Source: Enterobacter hormaechei ATCC 49162 (GTDB taxonomy: Bacteria; Pseudomonadota; Gammaproteobacteria; Enterobacterales; Enterobacteriaceae). From it: DNA of 64,000 bases. Numbering within the stretch: the first letter of the stretch is position 1; each line of letters begins with the position of its first letter. The notes beneath the pieces are model-generated. The model searched no databases and was not told the DNA's origin. It saw nothing but the letters and a program-made list of their open reading frames with translations. The position numbers were made by a program, and so were the translations under genes. The stretch covers positions 1,116,001-1,180,000 of the forward strand of contig NZ_MKEQ01000001.1 in assembly GCF_001875655.1 (NCBI RefSeq), given 5' to 3'. Below are positions 29,701 to 38,497 of this stretch, in pieces.

Positions 29701-30739
29701 GCGTGCCAAAGGCCGCCCGGTGTTCCAGGCGGTGCGCGAGAACAGCGAAGATGCCCGCGAGTGGCAGACCGGCACCTTTGTGCCGCCAACGCTGATTGAG
29801 CTGGCAAGCTTCGACGAGCTGAAAAAAGAGGTCTTTGGTCCGGTGCTGCACGTGGTGCGCTACAACCGAAACAACCTCAACGCGCTGATCGACCAGATCA
29901 ACGCCTCCGGCTACGGCCTGACGCTCGGCGTGCATACCCGTATCGACGAAACCATTGCCCAGGTCACCGGCAATGCCAAAGTCGGCAACCTGTACGTCAA
30001 CCGCAACATGGTCGGCGCGGTCGTGGGCGTGCAGCCGTTCGGTGGCGAAGGCCTCTCCGGCACCGGTCCGAAAGCGGGCGGTCCGCTCTATCTGTACCGT
30101 CTGCTGGCGAACCGTCCGCAAAATGCGCTGGGCGTAACGCTGGCGCGTCAGGATGCGGAATATCCGGTGGATGCGCAGGTGAAAGCCGTACTGACCCAGC
30201 CGCTGGACGCGCTGATCAAGTGGGCTGACAATCGTCCTGAACTGCGGGCGATTGCCCGTCAGTACGGCGAGCTGGCGCAGGCGGGAACACAGCGTCTGCT
30301 GCCGGGTCCAACCGGCGAGCGCAACACCTGGACGCTGATGCCGCGCGAGCGCGTACTGTGCGTGGCCGATAACGAGCAGGATGCGCTGGTGCAGCTGGCC
30401 GCCGCGACCGCGACGGGCTGCGAGGTGCTGTGGCCGGAAGATGCGCTGCATCGCGATCTCGCCAAACAGCTGCCAAAAGCGGTCTCGGCCCGCATTCGCT
30501 TTGCGAAGGCCGATGCGCTGCTGGCCCAGCCGTTTGACGCGGTGATCTACCACGGTGATTCCGATCAGCTGCGCGAACTGTGCGAGCAGGTAGCGGCCCG
30601 CAGCGGGGCGATTGTCTCGGTGCAGGGCTTTGCGCGCGGGGAAACCAACCTGCTGCTGGAGCGTTTGTACGTAGAGCGCTCGCTCAGCGTCAACACCGCG
30701 GCGGCAGGCGGTAACGCCAGCCTGATGACAATCGGTTAA
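26777..30739 (+). CDS. putA: Trifunctional PutA: transcriptional repressor, proline dehydrogenase, P5C dehydrogenase
   Basis: 1320 residues from the ATG at 26777 (ACAGGAG upstream), exactly the E. coli length; the frame's earlier start at 26675 overlaps the operators and is rejected. Domains in order: ribbon-helix-helix DNA-binding segment (about 1-48, TTMGVKLDDATRERIKTAA); FAD proline dehydrogenase barrel (about 260-610, with YEGPGISIKLSALHPRY and RLVKGAYWDSEIK); aldehyde dehydrogenase (about 650-1120). The catalytic Cys is in GQRCSALRV near residue 917 and the catalytic Glu in AETGGMNAM. A C-terminal domain follows. Proline is oxidised to glutamate at the membrane, and reduced PutA leaves the operators. 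Confidence 0.98.
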   Translation: MGMTTMGVKLDDATRERIKTAATRIDRTPHWLIKQAIFNYLERLESEEGLPELPALLAGAANESEEAATAVEENHQPFLEFAEQILPQSVSRAAITGAYRRAETDAVPMLLEQARLPEAVAAQAHSLAYQLADKLRNQKTASGRAGMVQSLLQEFSLSSQEGVALMCLAEALLRIPDKATRDALIRDKISNGNWHSHIGRSPSLFVNAATWGLLFTGKLVSTHNEANLSRSLNRIIGKSGEPLIRKGVDMAMRLMGEQFVTGETIAEALANARKLEDKGFRYSYDMLGEAALTAADAQAYMVSYQQAIHAIGKASNGRGIYEGPGISIKLSALHPRYSRAQYDRVMEELYPRLKSLTLLARQYDIGINIDAEEADRLEISLDLLEKLCFEPELAGWNGIGFVIQAYQKRCPFVIDYLIDLASRSRRRLMIRLVKGAYWDSEIKRAQMEGLEGYPVYTRKVYTDVSYLACAKKLLGVPNLIYPQFATHNAHTLAAIYTLAGQNYYPGQYEFQCLHGMGEPLYEQVTGKVADGKLNRPCRIYAPVGTHETLLAYLVRRLLENGANTSFVNRIADTTLPLDELVADPVQAVEKMAAQEGQIGLPHPKIALPRELYGAGRVNSAGLDLANEHRLASLSSALLNSALQKWQAKPILEQSVEDGEMQPVINPAEPKDIVGYVREATEAEVDQALENAVNNAPIWFATPPQERAAILERAAVLMEDQMQSLIGILVREAGKTFSNAIAEVREAVDFLHYYAGQVRDDFDNETHRPLGPVVCISPWNFPLAIFTGQIAAALAAGNSVLAKPAEQTPLIAAQGINILLEAGVPAGVVQLLPGRGETVGAKLTSDNRVRGVMFTGSTEVASLLQRNIATRLDAQGRPTPLIAETGGMNAMIVDSSALTEQVVVDVLASAFDSAGQRCSALRVLCLQDDVADHTLKMLRGAMAECRMGNPGRLTTDIGPVIDAEAKANIENHIQTMRAKGRPVFQAVRENSEDAREWQTGTFVPPTLIELASFDELKKEVFGPVLHVVRYNRNNLNALIDQINASGYGLTLGVHTRIDETIAQVTGNAKVGNLYVNRNMVGAVVGVQPFGGEGLSGTGPKAGGPLYLYRLLANRPQNALGVTLARQDAEYPVDAQVKAVLTQPLDALIKWADNRPELRAIARQYGELAQAGTQRLLPGPTGERNTWTLMPRERVLCVADNEQDALVQLAAATATGCEVLWPEDALHRDLAKQLPKAVSARIRFAKADALLAQPFDAVIYHGDSDQLRELCEQVAARSGAIVSVQGFARGETNLLLERLYVERSLSVNTAAAGGNASLMTIG

Positions 30740-30750
30740 CGCTGTGCTAA

Positions 30751-30778
30751 TAAGGCTCCGGAGACGGAGCCTTATTTT
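30751..30778 (+). terminator. putA terminator
   Basis: TAAGGCTCCG and CGGAGCCTTA around GAGA, followed by TTTTA. Confidence 0.85.
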
Positions 30779-30790
30779 ATTGGGGAGTAT

Positions 30791-31192
30791 ATGAAACGAT
30801 TTCTTATCGCAGGCGCAGCACTGCTGCTGAGCGCCAGTGCGCTGGCCGACGAGTGCGACAACGCGACCACCCAGCTTGAGCTGAATACCTGTAGCGCGCA
30901 GCAGTACCAGGCCGCCGATAAAAAGCTCAACGAGACGTATCAGGCCGCCATCAAACGTGCGGCGGCCCCCCAGCGCGACCTGCTGAAAAAAGCGCAGCAG
31001 GCATGGATTAGCCTGCGCGACGCGGACTGCGCGTTTATCGGTTCGGGTACGGAAGGCGGAAGCGTTCAGCCAATGATTGTGAACCAGTGTCTGGCGGAGA
31101 AAACCGCCGAGCGCGAAGCGTTTCTGGCCACGCTGATGCAGTGTGAAGAGGGCGACTTAAGCTGCCCCCTCACCCCGGCCCTCTCCCCATAG
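30791..31192 (+). CDS. LprI/DUF1311-family secreted protein
   Basis: 133-residue secreted protein with a signal peptide (about 1-19, ending ALA). The DUF1311 (lysozyme inhibitor LprI-type) domain has conserved cysteines: CDNATTQLELNTCSAQQY, DADCAF and NQCLAEKT. The last residues, LSCPLTPALSP, are encoded by the palindromic repeat that begins near 31165, so the stop codon lies inside that repeat. GGGGAG precedes the ATG. Lysozyme inhibition is a family attribute and not shown for this branch. Confidence 0.82.
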   Translation: MKRFLIAGAALLLSASALADECDNATTQLELNTCSAQQYQAADKKLNETYQAAIKRAAAPQRDLLKKAQQAWISLRDADCAFIGSGTEGGSVQPMIVNQCLAEKTAEREAFLATLMQCEEGDLSCPLTPALSP

Positions 31193-31309
31193 AGGCGAGG
31201 GAGAAAAGACAGCACAGAGCAGTCCCCTCACCCCATAGAGGCGAGGGCTAAAAGACAGCACCGAACAGTCCCCTCTCCCCTCTGGGGAGAGGGTTAGGGT
31301 GAGGGGGGA
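31165..31309. repeat. Tandem cluster of three GC-rich palindromic repeats
   Basis: Three units of the CCCTCACCCC...GGCGAGGG type lie head to tail: about 31165-31202, 31224-31251 and 31269-31309. They are joined by a repeated spacer AAAAGACAGCAC-GA-CAGTCCCCT. The last unit is the most complete and has perfect arms CCCCTCTCCCC/GGGGAGAGGG. The first overlaps the end of the LprI-like gene and the last ends next to the rutR stop. Confidence 0.8.
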
Positions 31310-31310
31310 A

Positions 31311-31949
31311 CTAGCGCACGCGGATCCCTTCGATAATCATCCGCTGTACGTTTTGCAGGGTGCTCTGGAAAAACGCCTCGTTCTGGAGCGTTTTACCCGT
31401 CACCGCCTCGACCTGGGCCGCGAAGTCAGCGTAGTGCTGGGTTGAGGCCCAAATCATAAAGATCAGGTGCTGCGGATCGACGGGCGCCAGTTTTCCGCTG
31501 GCGACCCATCCGGCAATAATCGCCGATTTATCGTCCATCAGCTGCTTTAAATCCCCCGTCAGTTCCGCCTGCAACAGCGGCGCGCCCTGCAACATCTCCA
31601 GACAAAACAGCCGTGAGGCCTGCGGGTAATCACGCGATACCTCCAGCTTCAGGCGTATGTACTCCTCAATCGCCACCAGCGGGGCCAGCTCTTCGCGAAA
31701 GGCTTTAAGCGGCGCGAGCCAGATATCGAGGATCTGCTGCATCACCGCCACATACAGCGCCTCTTTCGACGGGTAGTAGTAGAGCAGATTGGTCTTGGAC
31801 ACCCCCGCCTGCTCCGCCACCTGCTCAAGGCGCGTACCGTGAATACCAAACTGCGAAAATGTCTCCAGCGCGGCGCTGAGGATCGCCTGTTTCTTGGCGC
31901 TCACCGCCTGCGAACGTTTACCGGGTGTTTTCACTGCGCCTTGTGTCAT
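31311..31949 (-). CDS. rutR: Pyrimidine utilisation regulator RutR
   Basis: 212-residue TetR-family regulator that in E. coli responds to uracil and thymine. The N-terminal helix-turn-helix (about 25-65: AALETFSQFGIHGTRLEQVAEQAGVSKTNLLYYYPSK, given by its ends) is typical, and the C-terminal ligand domain matches RutR. It is divergent from rutABCDEFG over 245 bases that contain a RutR box. The stop is close to the palindromic repeat cluster. Confidence 0.94.
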   Translation of the reverse strand: MTQGAVKTPGKRSQAVSAKKQAILSAALETFSQFGIHGTRLEQVAEQAGVSKTNLLYYYPSKEALYVAVMQQILDIWLAPLKAFREELAPLVAIEEYIRLKLEVSRDYPQASRLFCLEMLQGAPLLQAELTGDLKQLMDDKSAIIAGWVASGKLAPVDPQHLIFMIWASTQHYADFAAQVEAVTGKTLQNEAFFQSTLQNVQRMIIEGIRVR

Positions 31950-32056
31950 TTTCGCTCTCCATTTTCTTTCCTGCGCTCAGCATAGCAAAACCCCCGTCTC
32001 GCCACGACCTTCTGCACCCCCATCGCGCATGAGTGCCTGTTTTCTGTGCAATGTTT

Positions 32057-32072
32057 TTGACCATTCAGTCCA
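32057..32072. promoter_or_regulatory. RutR operator upstream of rutA
   Basis: TTGACCATTCAGTCCA agrees with the RutR consensus TTGACCA-NN-TGGTCAA in the left half and partly in the right. It lies about 125 bases before rutA. Confidence 0.65.
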
Positions 32073-32194
32073 CATTTTTTACACCCAATTCACCAACCAG
32101 CAGTTAACACATTAATAACAAAGCTTTTTTCAAAACTGGCACTCCCTTTGCAAAATCGCCGTTACACCTGCGACGTAATGAAGAGAGGTTCGTG

Positions 32195-33286
32195 ATGAAA
32201 ATTGGCGTATTTGTACCGATCGGCAACAACGGCTGGCTTATCTCGACCACTGCCCCGCAATACATGCCGACCTTTGAGCTGAATAAAGCCATCGTGCAGA
32301 AAGCGGAGCACTACCATTTCGACTTTGCGCTCTCGATGATCAAACTGCGCGGCTTTGGCGGCAAAACTGAATTCTGGGACCACAACCTGGAGTCCTTCAC
32401 CCTGATGGCGGGCCTGGCGGCGGTCACCTCCCGCATCCAGATCTACGCCACCGCCGCCACGCTCACCCTGCCCCCGGCGATCGTGGCGCGGATGGCCTCC
32501 ACCATCGACTCCATCTCCGGCGGGCGCTTTGGCGTTAACCTGGTCACCGGCTGGCAAAAACCGGAGTACGAGCAGATGGGGATCTGGCCGGGCGACGATT
32601 ACTTCTCGCGTCGCTATGACTACCTGACCGAATACGTGCAGGTGCTGCGCGACCTGTGGGGCAGCGGCAAAAGCGATTTCAAAGGCGACTTCTTCACCAT
32701 GAACGACTGCCGCGTCAGCCCGCAGCCGTCGGTGCCGATGAAGGTTATCTGCGCCGGGCAGAGCGACGCGGGAATGGAATTCTCCGCCAAATACGCGGAC
32801 TTCAACTTCTGCTTCGGCAAAGGCGTTAACACCCCTGCCGCCTTCGCCCCTACCGCCGCGCGGATGAAAGAGGCCGCCGACAAAACCGGGCGCGACGTGG
32901 GCTCCTACGTGCTGTTTATGGTGATTGCCGACGAAACCGACGACGCCGCGCGCGCCAAATGGGAGCGGTATAAGGACGGCGCTGACGACGAAGCGCTGAG
33001 CTGGCTAACCGAGCAGAGCCTGAAGGACACCCGCTCCGGCGCGGATACTAACGTGCGGCAGATGGCCGACCCGACCTCCGCCGTCAATATCAACATGGGC
33101 ACCCTGGTTGGCTCGTATGCCAGCGTCGCCAGAATGCTCGATGAAGTGGCTGCCGTGCCCGGCGCCGAAGGCGTACTGCTGACCTTCGATGATTTTCTCA
33201 CCGGCGTGGAAACCTTCGGCGAGCGCATTCAGCCGCTGATGCAGTGCCGCGCCCACATCCCAGCCGTGACGAAGGAGGTGGCGTAA
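32195..33286 (+). CDS. rutA: Pyrimidine monooxygenase RutA
   Basis: FMN-dependent, luciferase-fold monooxygenase that opens the uracil ring at the N3-C4 bond. The ATG at 32195 (GAGAGG six bases upstream) gives 363 residues; a GTG one codon earlier is less well spaced. Conserved segments run through the chain, for example [19 protein letters not shown] and [20 protein letters not shown]. The stop overlaps the rutB start by one base, starting the seven-gene operon. Confidence 0.96.
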   Translation: MKIGVFVPIGNNGWLISTTAPQYMPTFELNKAIVQKAEHYHFDFALSMIKLRGFGGKTEFWDHNLESFTLMAGLAAVTSRIQIYATAATLTLPPAIVARMASTIDSISGGRFGVNLVTGWQKPEYEQMGIWPGDDYFSRRYDYLTEYVQVLRDLWGSGKSDFKGDFFTMNDCRVSPQPSVPMKVICAGQSDAGMEFSAKYADFNFCFGKGVNTPAAFAPTAARMKEAADKTGRDVGSYVLFMVIADETDDAARAKWERYKDGADDEALSWLTEQSLKDTRSGADTNVRQMADPTSAVNINMGTLVGSYASVARMLDEVAAVPGAEGVLLTFDDFLTGVETFGERIQPLMQCRAHIPAVTKEVA

Positions 33287-33975
33287 TGACGACCTTAACC
33301 GCGCGCCCGGAAGCCATCACCTTTGACGCGCAGCGCAGCGCGCTGATTGTGGTGGACATGCAAAACGCCTATGCCAGTAAAGGCGGGTATCTGGATCTGG
33401 CGGGGTTTGACGTCTCCGCCACGCAGCCGGTGATCGAGAACATCAAAACCGCCGTGAGCGCCGCGCGCGCGGCGGGCATGCTCATCATCTGGTTCCAGAA
33501 CGGCTGGGACGACCAGTACGTCGAAGCTGGCGGCCCTGGCTCACCCAACTTTCACAAATCCAACGCCCTGAAAACCATGCGCCAGCGGCCCGAACTCCAG
33601 GGCACGCTGCTGGCGAAAGGCGGCTGGGATTATCAGCTGGTGGATGCGCTGGTACCGGAACCCGGCGACATCGTGCTGCCGAAACCACGCTACAGCGGCT
33701 TTTTCAATACCCCGCTCGACAGCCTGCTGCGCAGCCGGGGCATTCGTCATCTGGTCTTTACGGGCATTGCCACCAACGTCTGCGTGGAGTCCACCCTGCG
33801 CGACGGCTTTTTCCTCGAGTATTTTGGCGTGGTGCTGGAAGACGCCACCCATCAGGCCGGGCCGGATTTCGCCCAGAAAGCCGCCCTGTTCAATATCGAA
33901 ACCTTTTTTGGCTGGGTCAGTACCGTCAATGATTTCTGCGACGCGCTGGATCCCCCCCTCGCCCGTATCGCCTGA
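33286..33975 (+). CDS. rutB: Ureidoacrylate amidohydrolase RutB
   Basis: Isochorismatase-family cysteine hydrolase, 229 residues, that splits ureidoacrylate to aminoacrylate, CO2 and ammonia. The triad is visible as Asp24 in VVDMQNAY, a Lys in [10 protein letters not shown], and the nucleophile Cys in [15 protein letters not shown] near residue 165. AAGGAGG precedes the ATG. One-base overlap with rutA indicates coupled translation. Confidence 0.95.
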   Translation: MTTLTARPEAITFDAQRSALIVVDMQNAYASKGGYLDLAGFDVSATQPVIENIKTAVSAARAAGMLIIWFQNGWDDQYVEAGGPGSPNFHKSNALKTMRQRPELQGTLLAKGGWDYQLVDALVPEPGDIVLPKPRYSGFFNTPLDSLLRSRGIRHLVFTGIATNVCVESTLRDGFFLEYFGVVLEDATHQAGPDFAQKAALFNIETFFGWVSTVNDFCDALDPPLARIA

Positions 33976-33986
33976 GGAGAACCGCT

Positions 33987-34373
33987 ATGCCGAAATCCGT
34001 GATTATTCCGCCGGGCACCAGCACCCCGGTTGCCCCGTTTGTTCCCGGCACCCTCGCCGACGGCGTGGTGTATGTCTCTGGCACGCTGCCGTTTGATAAA
34101 GACAACAACGTGGTGTTTATCGATGACCCAAAGGCGCAAACCCGCCACGTGCTGGAGACGATCAAAACCGTGATCGAAACGGCGGGTGGCACGATGGAGG
34201 ACGTGACCTTCAACAGCATCTTTATCACCGACTGGAAAAACTACGCCGCGATTAACGAAATCTACGCGGAGTTTTTCCCCGGCGATAAACCGGCGCGGTT
34301 TTGCATTCAGTGCGGGCTGGTGAAGCCGGACGCGCTGGTTGAAATCGCCACCGTTGCGCACATCGCAAAGTGA
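33987..34373 (+). CDS. rutC: RutC, RidA-family enamine/imine deaminase of pyrimidine catabolism
   Basis: 128-residue YjgF/RidA-family protein, which forms trimers with active sites at subunit interfaces. It is assigned in E. coli to conversion of 3-aminoacrylate. Family signatures are YVSGTLPFD near residue 30 and the C-terminal Arg-containing [19 protein letters not shown]. It follows rutB by 11 bases and precedes rutD by 7. Confidence 0.95.
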   Translation: MPKSVIIPPGTSTPVAPFVPGTLADGVVYVSGTLPFDKDNNVVFIDDPKAQTRHVLETIKTVIETAGGTMEDVTFNSIFITDWKNYAAINEIYAEFFPGDKPARFCIQCGLVKPDALVEIATVAHIAK

Positions 34374-34380
34374 GGCGACC

Positions 34381-35181
34381 ATGAAACTGTCCATTTCCCC
34401 GCCCCCCTTTGCAGGCGCGCCCGTAGTGGTGCTGATTGCCGGGCTGGGCGGCAGCGGGAGCTACTGGCTGCCCCAGCTCGCCATGCTGGGGCAGGAGTAT
34501 CAGGTGGTGTGCTACGACCAGCGGGGCACGGGGAATAACCCGGATACCCTGCCGGAAGACTACACCCTCGCACACATGGCCGACGAGCTTACTCTGGCGT
34601 TATCCGAGGCCGGGATCGTCCGTTACTGCGTGGTGGGCCACGCGCTGGGGGCGCTGGTCGGCCTGCGGATGGCCATCGATAAGCCCGACGCCCTCATCGC
34701 GCTGGTGTGCGTTAACGGCTGGCTAACCCTTCATGCCCATACCCGCCGCTGTTTTGACGTTCGCGAACATCTGCTGCATGCGGGCGGCGCGCAGGCGTGG
34801 GTCGAGGCGCAGCCGCTGTTCCTCTACCCGGCAGACTGGATGGCCGCCCGCGCTCCGCGGCTGGAGGCCGAGGAAGCGCTGGCGCTGGCCCATTTCCAGG
34901 GTAAAAGCAATCTGCTGCGCAGGCTGCATGCGCTGAAGCAGGCCGATTTCAGCCAACACGCTGCATGCGTTCGCTGCCCCGTGCAGATTATCTGTTCCGC
35001 CGACGATCTGCTGGTGCCGTCCGTCTGCTCCGCTGAACTGCACGCCACCCTCCCGCACGCCCGCAAAACGGTCATGCGCCAGGGAGGTCATGCCTGCAAC
35101 GTCACCGAACCGGACACCTTTAACACCGTGCTGCTTAACGGGCTTGCCAGCCTGCTGCACAGCCCTGAACCCGCTTTGTAA
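34381..35181 (+). CDS. rutD: RutD, alpha/beta hydrolase of pyrimidine catabolism
   Basis: 266-residue alpha/beta-hydrolase fold protein, the same length as E. coli RutD, thought to speed hydrolysis of aminoacrylate or its carbamate. The nucleophile-elbow region reads [12 protein letters not shown], where the usual Ser is replaced by Ala (G-H-A-L-G), as I recall for RutD relatives. The oxyanion region [10 protein letters not shown] and a late His in [13 protein letters not shown] are present. The earlier in-frame start at 34339 lies inside rutC and is rejected. Confidence 0.93.
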   Translation: MKLSISPPPFAGAPVVVLIAGLGGSGSYWLPQLAMLGQEYQVVCYDQRGTGNNPDTLPEDYTLAHMADELTLALSEAGIVRYCVVGHALGALVGLRMAIDKPDALIALVCVNGWLTLHAHTRRCFDVREHLLHAGGAQAWVEAQPLFLYPADWMAARAPRLEAEEALALAHFQGKSNLLRRLHALKQADFSQHAACVRCPVQIICSADDLLVPSVCSAELHATLPHARKTVMRQGGHACNVTEPDTFNTVLLNGLASLLHSPEPAL

Positions 35182-35190
35182 GGAGCTTTA

Positions 35191-35781
35191 ATGAGCGAAG
35201 CCATTACGCCCGCCGCGCTGGAAACGCTGTTTACCGGCGCACGAACCCATAACGGCTGGCTGGATATACCGGTCAGTGACGAGACGCTGCGCGAAATTTA
35301 TGACCTGATGAAATGGGGGCCGACGTCCGCCAACTGCTCCCCGGCGCGCATTGTCTTTGTGCGAAGCCCGGAGGGTAAAGAGAAGCTGCGCCCGGCACTC
35401 TCCAGCGGCAACCTTGAGAAAACGCTCTCCGCCCCGGTCACGGCGATTGTCGCCTGGGACAGCGAGTTTTATGAGCGCCTGCCGGAACTGTTTCCGCACG
35501 GCGATGCCAGAAGCTGGTTTACCTCCAGCCCTGAGCTTGCGGAAGATACCGCCTTTCGCAACAGCTCGATGCAGGCCGCGTACCTGATCTTCGCCTGTCG
35601 CGCGCTCGGGCTGGACACCGGGCCGATGTCCGGCTTTGACCGGGAAAAAGTGGACGCGGCCTTTTTCACGGGCACGCTGCTGAAAAGCAATCTGCTGATC
35701 AACATCGGCTATGGCGATATGAGCAAAGTCTATGGACGCTTACCGCGTCTGACCTTCGAAGACGCCTGCGGTCTGGCGTAA
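35191..35781 (+). CDS. rutE: RutE, 3-hydroxypropionate-forming malonic semialdehyde reductase
   Basis: 196-residue nitroreductase-fold flavoprotein assigned to NADPH-dependent reduction of malonic semialdehyde to 3-hydroxypropionate, the final step of the Rut pathway. Flavin-binding pattern [18 protein letters not shown] near residue 36 and the C-terminal [10 protein letters not shown] are conserved. AAGGAG stands before the start. YdfG can replace it in E. coli. Confidence 0.95.
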   Translation: MSEAITPAALETLFTGARTHNGWLDIPVSDETLREIYDLMKWGPTSANCSPARIVFVRSPEGKEKLRPALSSGNLEKTLSAPVTAIVAWDSEFYERLPELFPHGDARSWFTSSPELAEDTAFRNSSMQAAYLIFACRALGLDTGPMSGFDREKVDAAFFTGTLLKSNLLINIGYGDMSKVYGRLPRLTFEDACGLA

Positions 35782-35790
35782 GGAGCCACC

Positions 35791-36285
35791 ATGACGACAC
35801 CCGATCAACAAACGTTCCGTGATGCCATGGCCTGCGTCGGTGCGGCGGTCAATATCATCACCACCGACGGCCCGGCGGGAATGGCGGGCTTCACCGCCAG
35901 CGCGGTATGCAGCGTGACCGATTCGCCGCCGACGCTGCTGGTTTGCCTCAACCGTGGCGCGTCCGTCTGGCCGATCTTCAGTGAGAATCGCACCCTGTGC
36001 GTTAACACGCTGAGCGCCGGACAGGAGCCTTTATCCAACCTGTTTGGCGGTAAAACGCCGATGGAGGACCGCTTTGCCGCCGCTCGCTGGGAGACGGGTG
36101 AGACGGGCTGCCCGCGCCTGGAGGCGGCCCTGGCCTCGTTCGACTGCCGCATCAGCCAGGTGGTCAGCGTCGGTACTCACGATATTCTGTTCTGCGACAT
36201 CGTTTCCATCATTCGCCACCCTGCACCGCAAGGGCTGGTGTGGTTCGACCGGGGCTACCACGCACTTATGCGACCCGCCTGTTAA
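35791..36285 (+). CDS. rutF: RutF, NADH:FMN reductase for RutA
   Basis: 164-residue flavin reductase of the HpaC-like family that supplies FMNH2 to RutA. Flavin-binding features [20 protein letters not shown] (near residue 31) and the C-terminal [10 protein letters not shown] are present. It lies between rutE (9 bases) and rutG (21 bases). Confidence 0.95.
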   Translation: MTTPDQQTFRDAMACVGAAVNIITTDGPAGMAGFTASAVCSVTDSPPTLLVCLNRGASVWPIFSENRTLCVNTLSAGQEPLSNLFGGKTPMEDRFAAARWETGETGCPRLEAALASFDCRISQVVSVGTHDILFCDIVSIIRHPAPQGLVWFDRGYHALMRPAC

Positions 36286-36306
36286 CCCGCATTAAGGAGA
36301 CAGATC

Positions 36307-37629
36307 ATGTTCGGACTTCCCCACTGGCAGTTGAAATCGACCTCCACAGAAGCAGGCGTGGTCGCGCCGGATGAAAGGCTCCCGCTCGGGCAGACGATGG
36401 TGATGGGTGTGCAGCATGCGGTCGCGATGTTTGGTGCGACGGTGCTGATGCCCATGCTAATGGGGCTGGATCCTAACCTCGCCATATTGATGTCGGGTAT
36501 CGGTACCCTGCTGTTCTTTTTTGTCACCGGCGGGCACGTGCCGAGCTATCTCGGCTCCAGCGCCGCCTTCGTCGGGGTGGTCATTGCGGCAACCGGGTTT
36601 AACGGTCAGGGCATTAACCCCAACCTGAGCGTAGCCCTTGGCGGCATTATCGCCTGTGGGCTGGTCTACACCCTGACCGGACTGGTGGTGATGAAAGTCG
36701 GCACGCGCTGGATAGAGCGGATGATGCCCCCCGTTGTCACCGGGGCGGTGGTGATGGCGATAGGCCTGAATCTCGCGCCGATTGCGGTGAAGAGCGTTTC
36801 CGGTTCACCGTTTGAAAGCTGGATGGCGGTGATTACGGTGCTGTGCATTGGCGTGGTGGCGGTCTTTACGCGCGGCATGATCCAGCGGCTGCTGATCCTG
36901 GTCGGTCTGATTGCGGCCTGTCTGGTCTACGCACTGCTGGCGAACGTGTTCGGCCTCGGCAAGCCGGTTGATTTTACACTGATTCACCAGGCTGCCTGGT
37001 TCGGCGTGCCGCAGTTGACCTCACCCACTTTTAACGCTCAGGCGATGATGCTCATCGCGCCTGTCGCGGTTATTCTGGTGGCTGAAAACCTGGGCCATCT
37101 GAAAGCCGTAGCGGGAATGACTGGCCGCAATATGGACCCGTACATGGGACGGGCGTTTGTGGGAGACGGTCTGGCGACCATGCTTTCGGGTTCCGTGGGC
37201 GGCAGCGGCGTCACCACTTATGCGGAAAACATCGGCGTGATGGCGGTGACCAAAGTCTACTCGACGCTGGTCTTTGTCGCGGCGGCGGTGATGGCGATGC
37301 TGCTCGGCTTTTCCCCGAAATTCGGCGCATTGATCCACACCATCCCGGCACCCGTGATTGGCGGCGCCTCGATTGTGGTATTTGGTCTGATTGCCGTCGC
37401 GGGGGCACGCATCTGGGTGCAGAATCATGTTGATCTGAGCCAGAACGGTAACCTGATCATGGTGGCGGTGACGCTGGTGCTGGGGGCGGGTGATTTCGCC
37501 CTGACGCTGGGCGGGTTTACGGTGGGCGGGATAGGCACGGCAACGTTCGGCGCGATCCTGCTCAACGCCCTGCTGAGCCGCCGGATGGCTGCCGCGCCGC
37601 AGGGCGCCGTGGTGACTCAGGATCCGTGA
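36307..37629 (+). CDS. rutG: RutG, uracil permease of the NCS2 family
   Basis: 440-residue inner-membrane nucleobase/cation symporter with about 14 hydrophobic segments, similar to UraA. Motifs of the family: GVQHAVAMFGATVLMP near residue 36, VAENLGHLKAVAGMTGRNMD near 257 (Glu expected to bind uracil), and VGGSGVTTYAENIGVMAVT near 298. It is last in the rut operon and is followed by a hairpin. Confidence 0.95.
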   Translation: MFGLPHWQLKSTSTEAGVVAPDERLPLGQTMVMGVQHAVAMFGATVLMPMLMGLDPNLAILMSGIGTLLFFFVTGGHVPSYLGSSAAFVGVVIAATGFNGQGINPNLSVALGGIIACGLVYTLTGLVVMKVGTRWIERMMPPVVTGAVVMAIGLNLAPIAVKSVSGSPFESWMAVITVLCIGVVAVFTRGMIQRLLILVGLIAACLVYALLANVFGLGKPVDFTLIHQAAWFGVPQLTSPTFNAQAMMLIAPVAVILVAENLGHLKAVAGMTGRNMDPYMGRAFVGDGLATMLSGSVGGSGVTTYAENIGVMAVTKVYSTLVFVAAAVMAMLLGFSPKFGALIHTIPAPVIGGASIVVFGLIAVAGARIWVQNHVDLSQNGNLIMVAVTLVLGAGDFALTLGGFTVGGIGTATFGAILLNALLSRRMAAAPQGAVVTQDP

Positions 37630-37635
37630 AATCTA

Positions 37636-37669
37636 CACGTCGGGTGACGGCGACGCCTTACCCGACGTG
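37636..37669. terminator. REP-like hairpin after rutG
   Basis: CACGTCGGGT and ACCCGACGTG around a 14-base centre. No long T run follows, so it may be a REP-type palindrome that stabilises or ends the rut transcript. Confidence 0.6.
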
Positions 37670-37687
37670 CATGTTCCTTAAGAGCGA

Positions 37688-38209
37688 TCACACCTGCTCA
37701 AACAGTCGTTCGATAGATTGCGTGGGGAAGAACAGTGAACTGCTGTTTTCACCTGCCAGCGGGATAAACCCCAGCTTCAGATAAAATCGTTTGGCCCGTT
37801 CGTTAAGCGCATCCACAAAAATTCCGTGGACGCCAACAGCCTGCGACGCCAGATAAACAACGCGCATAGCGTGTGTGACAAGCGTTGTTCCCCACTCGTT
37901 TCCCTGTAGTTCTTTATGGACAGCCAGACGTCCCAGCGTCACGCTGGGGACGTTGCTGTATGGGATGCGGCGCTGCTGAGTCTTTGAAGGAAGCATCGCT
38001 TTTTCAAAGCAACTTCCCGAAAGCGTGTAATAGCCCAGGATACGTGGGTGGTCGCGTTCTTTAAGTAGGTAGCCGCGTAAAATACGTCCGCTGTGCTGAC
38101 GTACCAGGTGATCGGTAAGGAAGGCATTGAGCGAGGGTTCACCACAATCGAAATTGCCGAAATCGTAATCGGTTCCCTCTGATAACATTTCGATCGTGAG
38201 ATTTGCCAC
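37688..38209 (-). CDS. GNAT acetyltransferase toxin of a toxin-antitoxin pair (TacT/AtaT-like)
   Basis: 173-residue GNAT-fold acetyltransferase. The acetyl-CoA loop is visible as VHKELQGNEWGTTLVTHAM near residues 97-115, after the beta-strand VTLGRLAV. The C-terminal KLGFIPLAG is typical of tRNA-acetylating GNAT toxins. It starts six bases after the DUF1778 gene, the usual antitoxin-toxin order. Relatives such as TacT block translation by acetylating charged tRNA. Substrate here is not known. Confidence 0.85.
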   Translation of the reverse strand: MANLTIEMLSEGTDYDFGNFDCGEPSLNAFLTDHLVRQHSGRILRGYLLKERDHPRILGYYTLSGSCFEKAMLPSKTQQRRIPYSNVPSVTLGRLAVHKELQGNEWGTTLVTHAMRVVYLASQAVGVHGIFVDALNERAKRFYLKLGFIPLAGENSSSLFFPTQSIERLFEQV

Positions 38210-38215
38210 GACGCT

Positions 38216-38485
38216 TCACTCCATGTTTCGAAGACGTTTCGCCGCGCGTTTCAGGCGTTCATTTGGCTCTGGCGGATTATCGATGGCATCCATAACGGCA
38301 TTCCATGAGGCTTCGTTTAATACGAGACGCCGATGCTGTTCGATGACTTCGGCAGCCCGCTCTGACGCACTGTTCACCATAAACTGGGTGATCGTTTGGT
38401 TGGTCATCGCTGCCGCTTCTTCAATCATTGTTTTGTCTTCGTCCGATAAGCGAAGATCGATACGCTGTTTTTTAAGTGCTGGCAT
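38216..38485 (-). CDS. DUF1778 ribbon-helix-helix antitoxin
   Basis: 89-residue antitoxin of the DUF1778 (TacA-like) family. The N-terminal ribbon-helix-helix region reads KKQRIDLRLSDEDKTMIEEA, followed by TNQTITQFMVNSA, and the C-terminus (about 55-89) is charged and probably wraps the toxin. It is the first gene of the pair and likely represses its own promoter. TGTACGGTTTTTATCCGTACATA just upstream (38498-38520) contains TGTACGG and CCGTACA arms around TTTTTAT, a candidate operator. Confidence 0.87.
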   Translation of the reverse strand: MPALKKQRIDLRLSDEDKTMIEEAAAMTNQTITQFMVNSASERAAEVIEQHRRLVLNEASWNAVMDAIDNPPEPNERLKRAAKRLRNME

Positions 38486-38497
38486 GGTTTCATTTAT

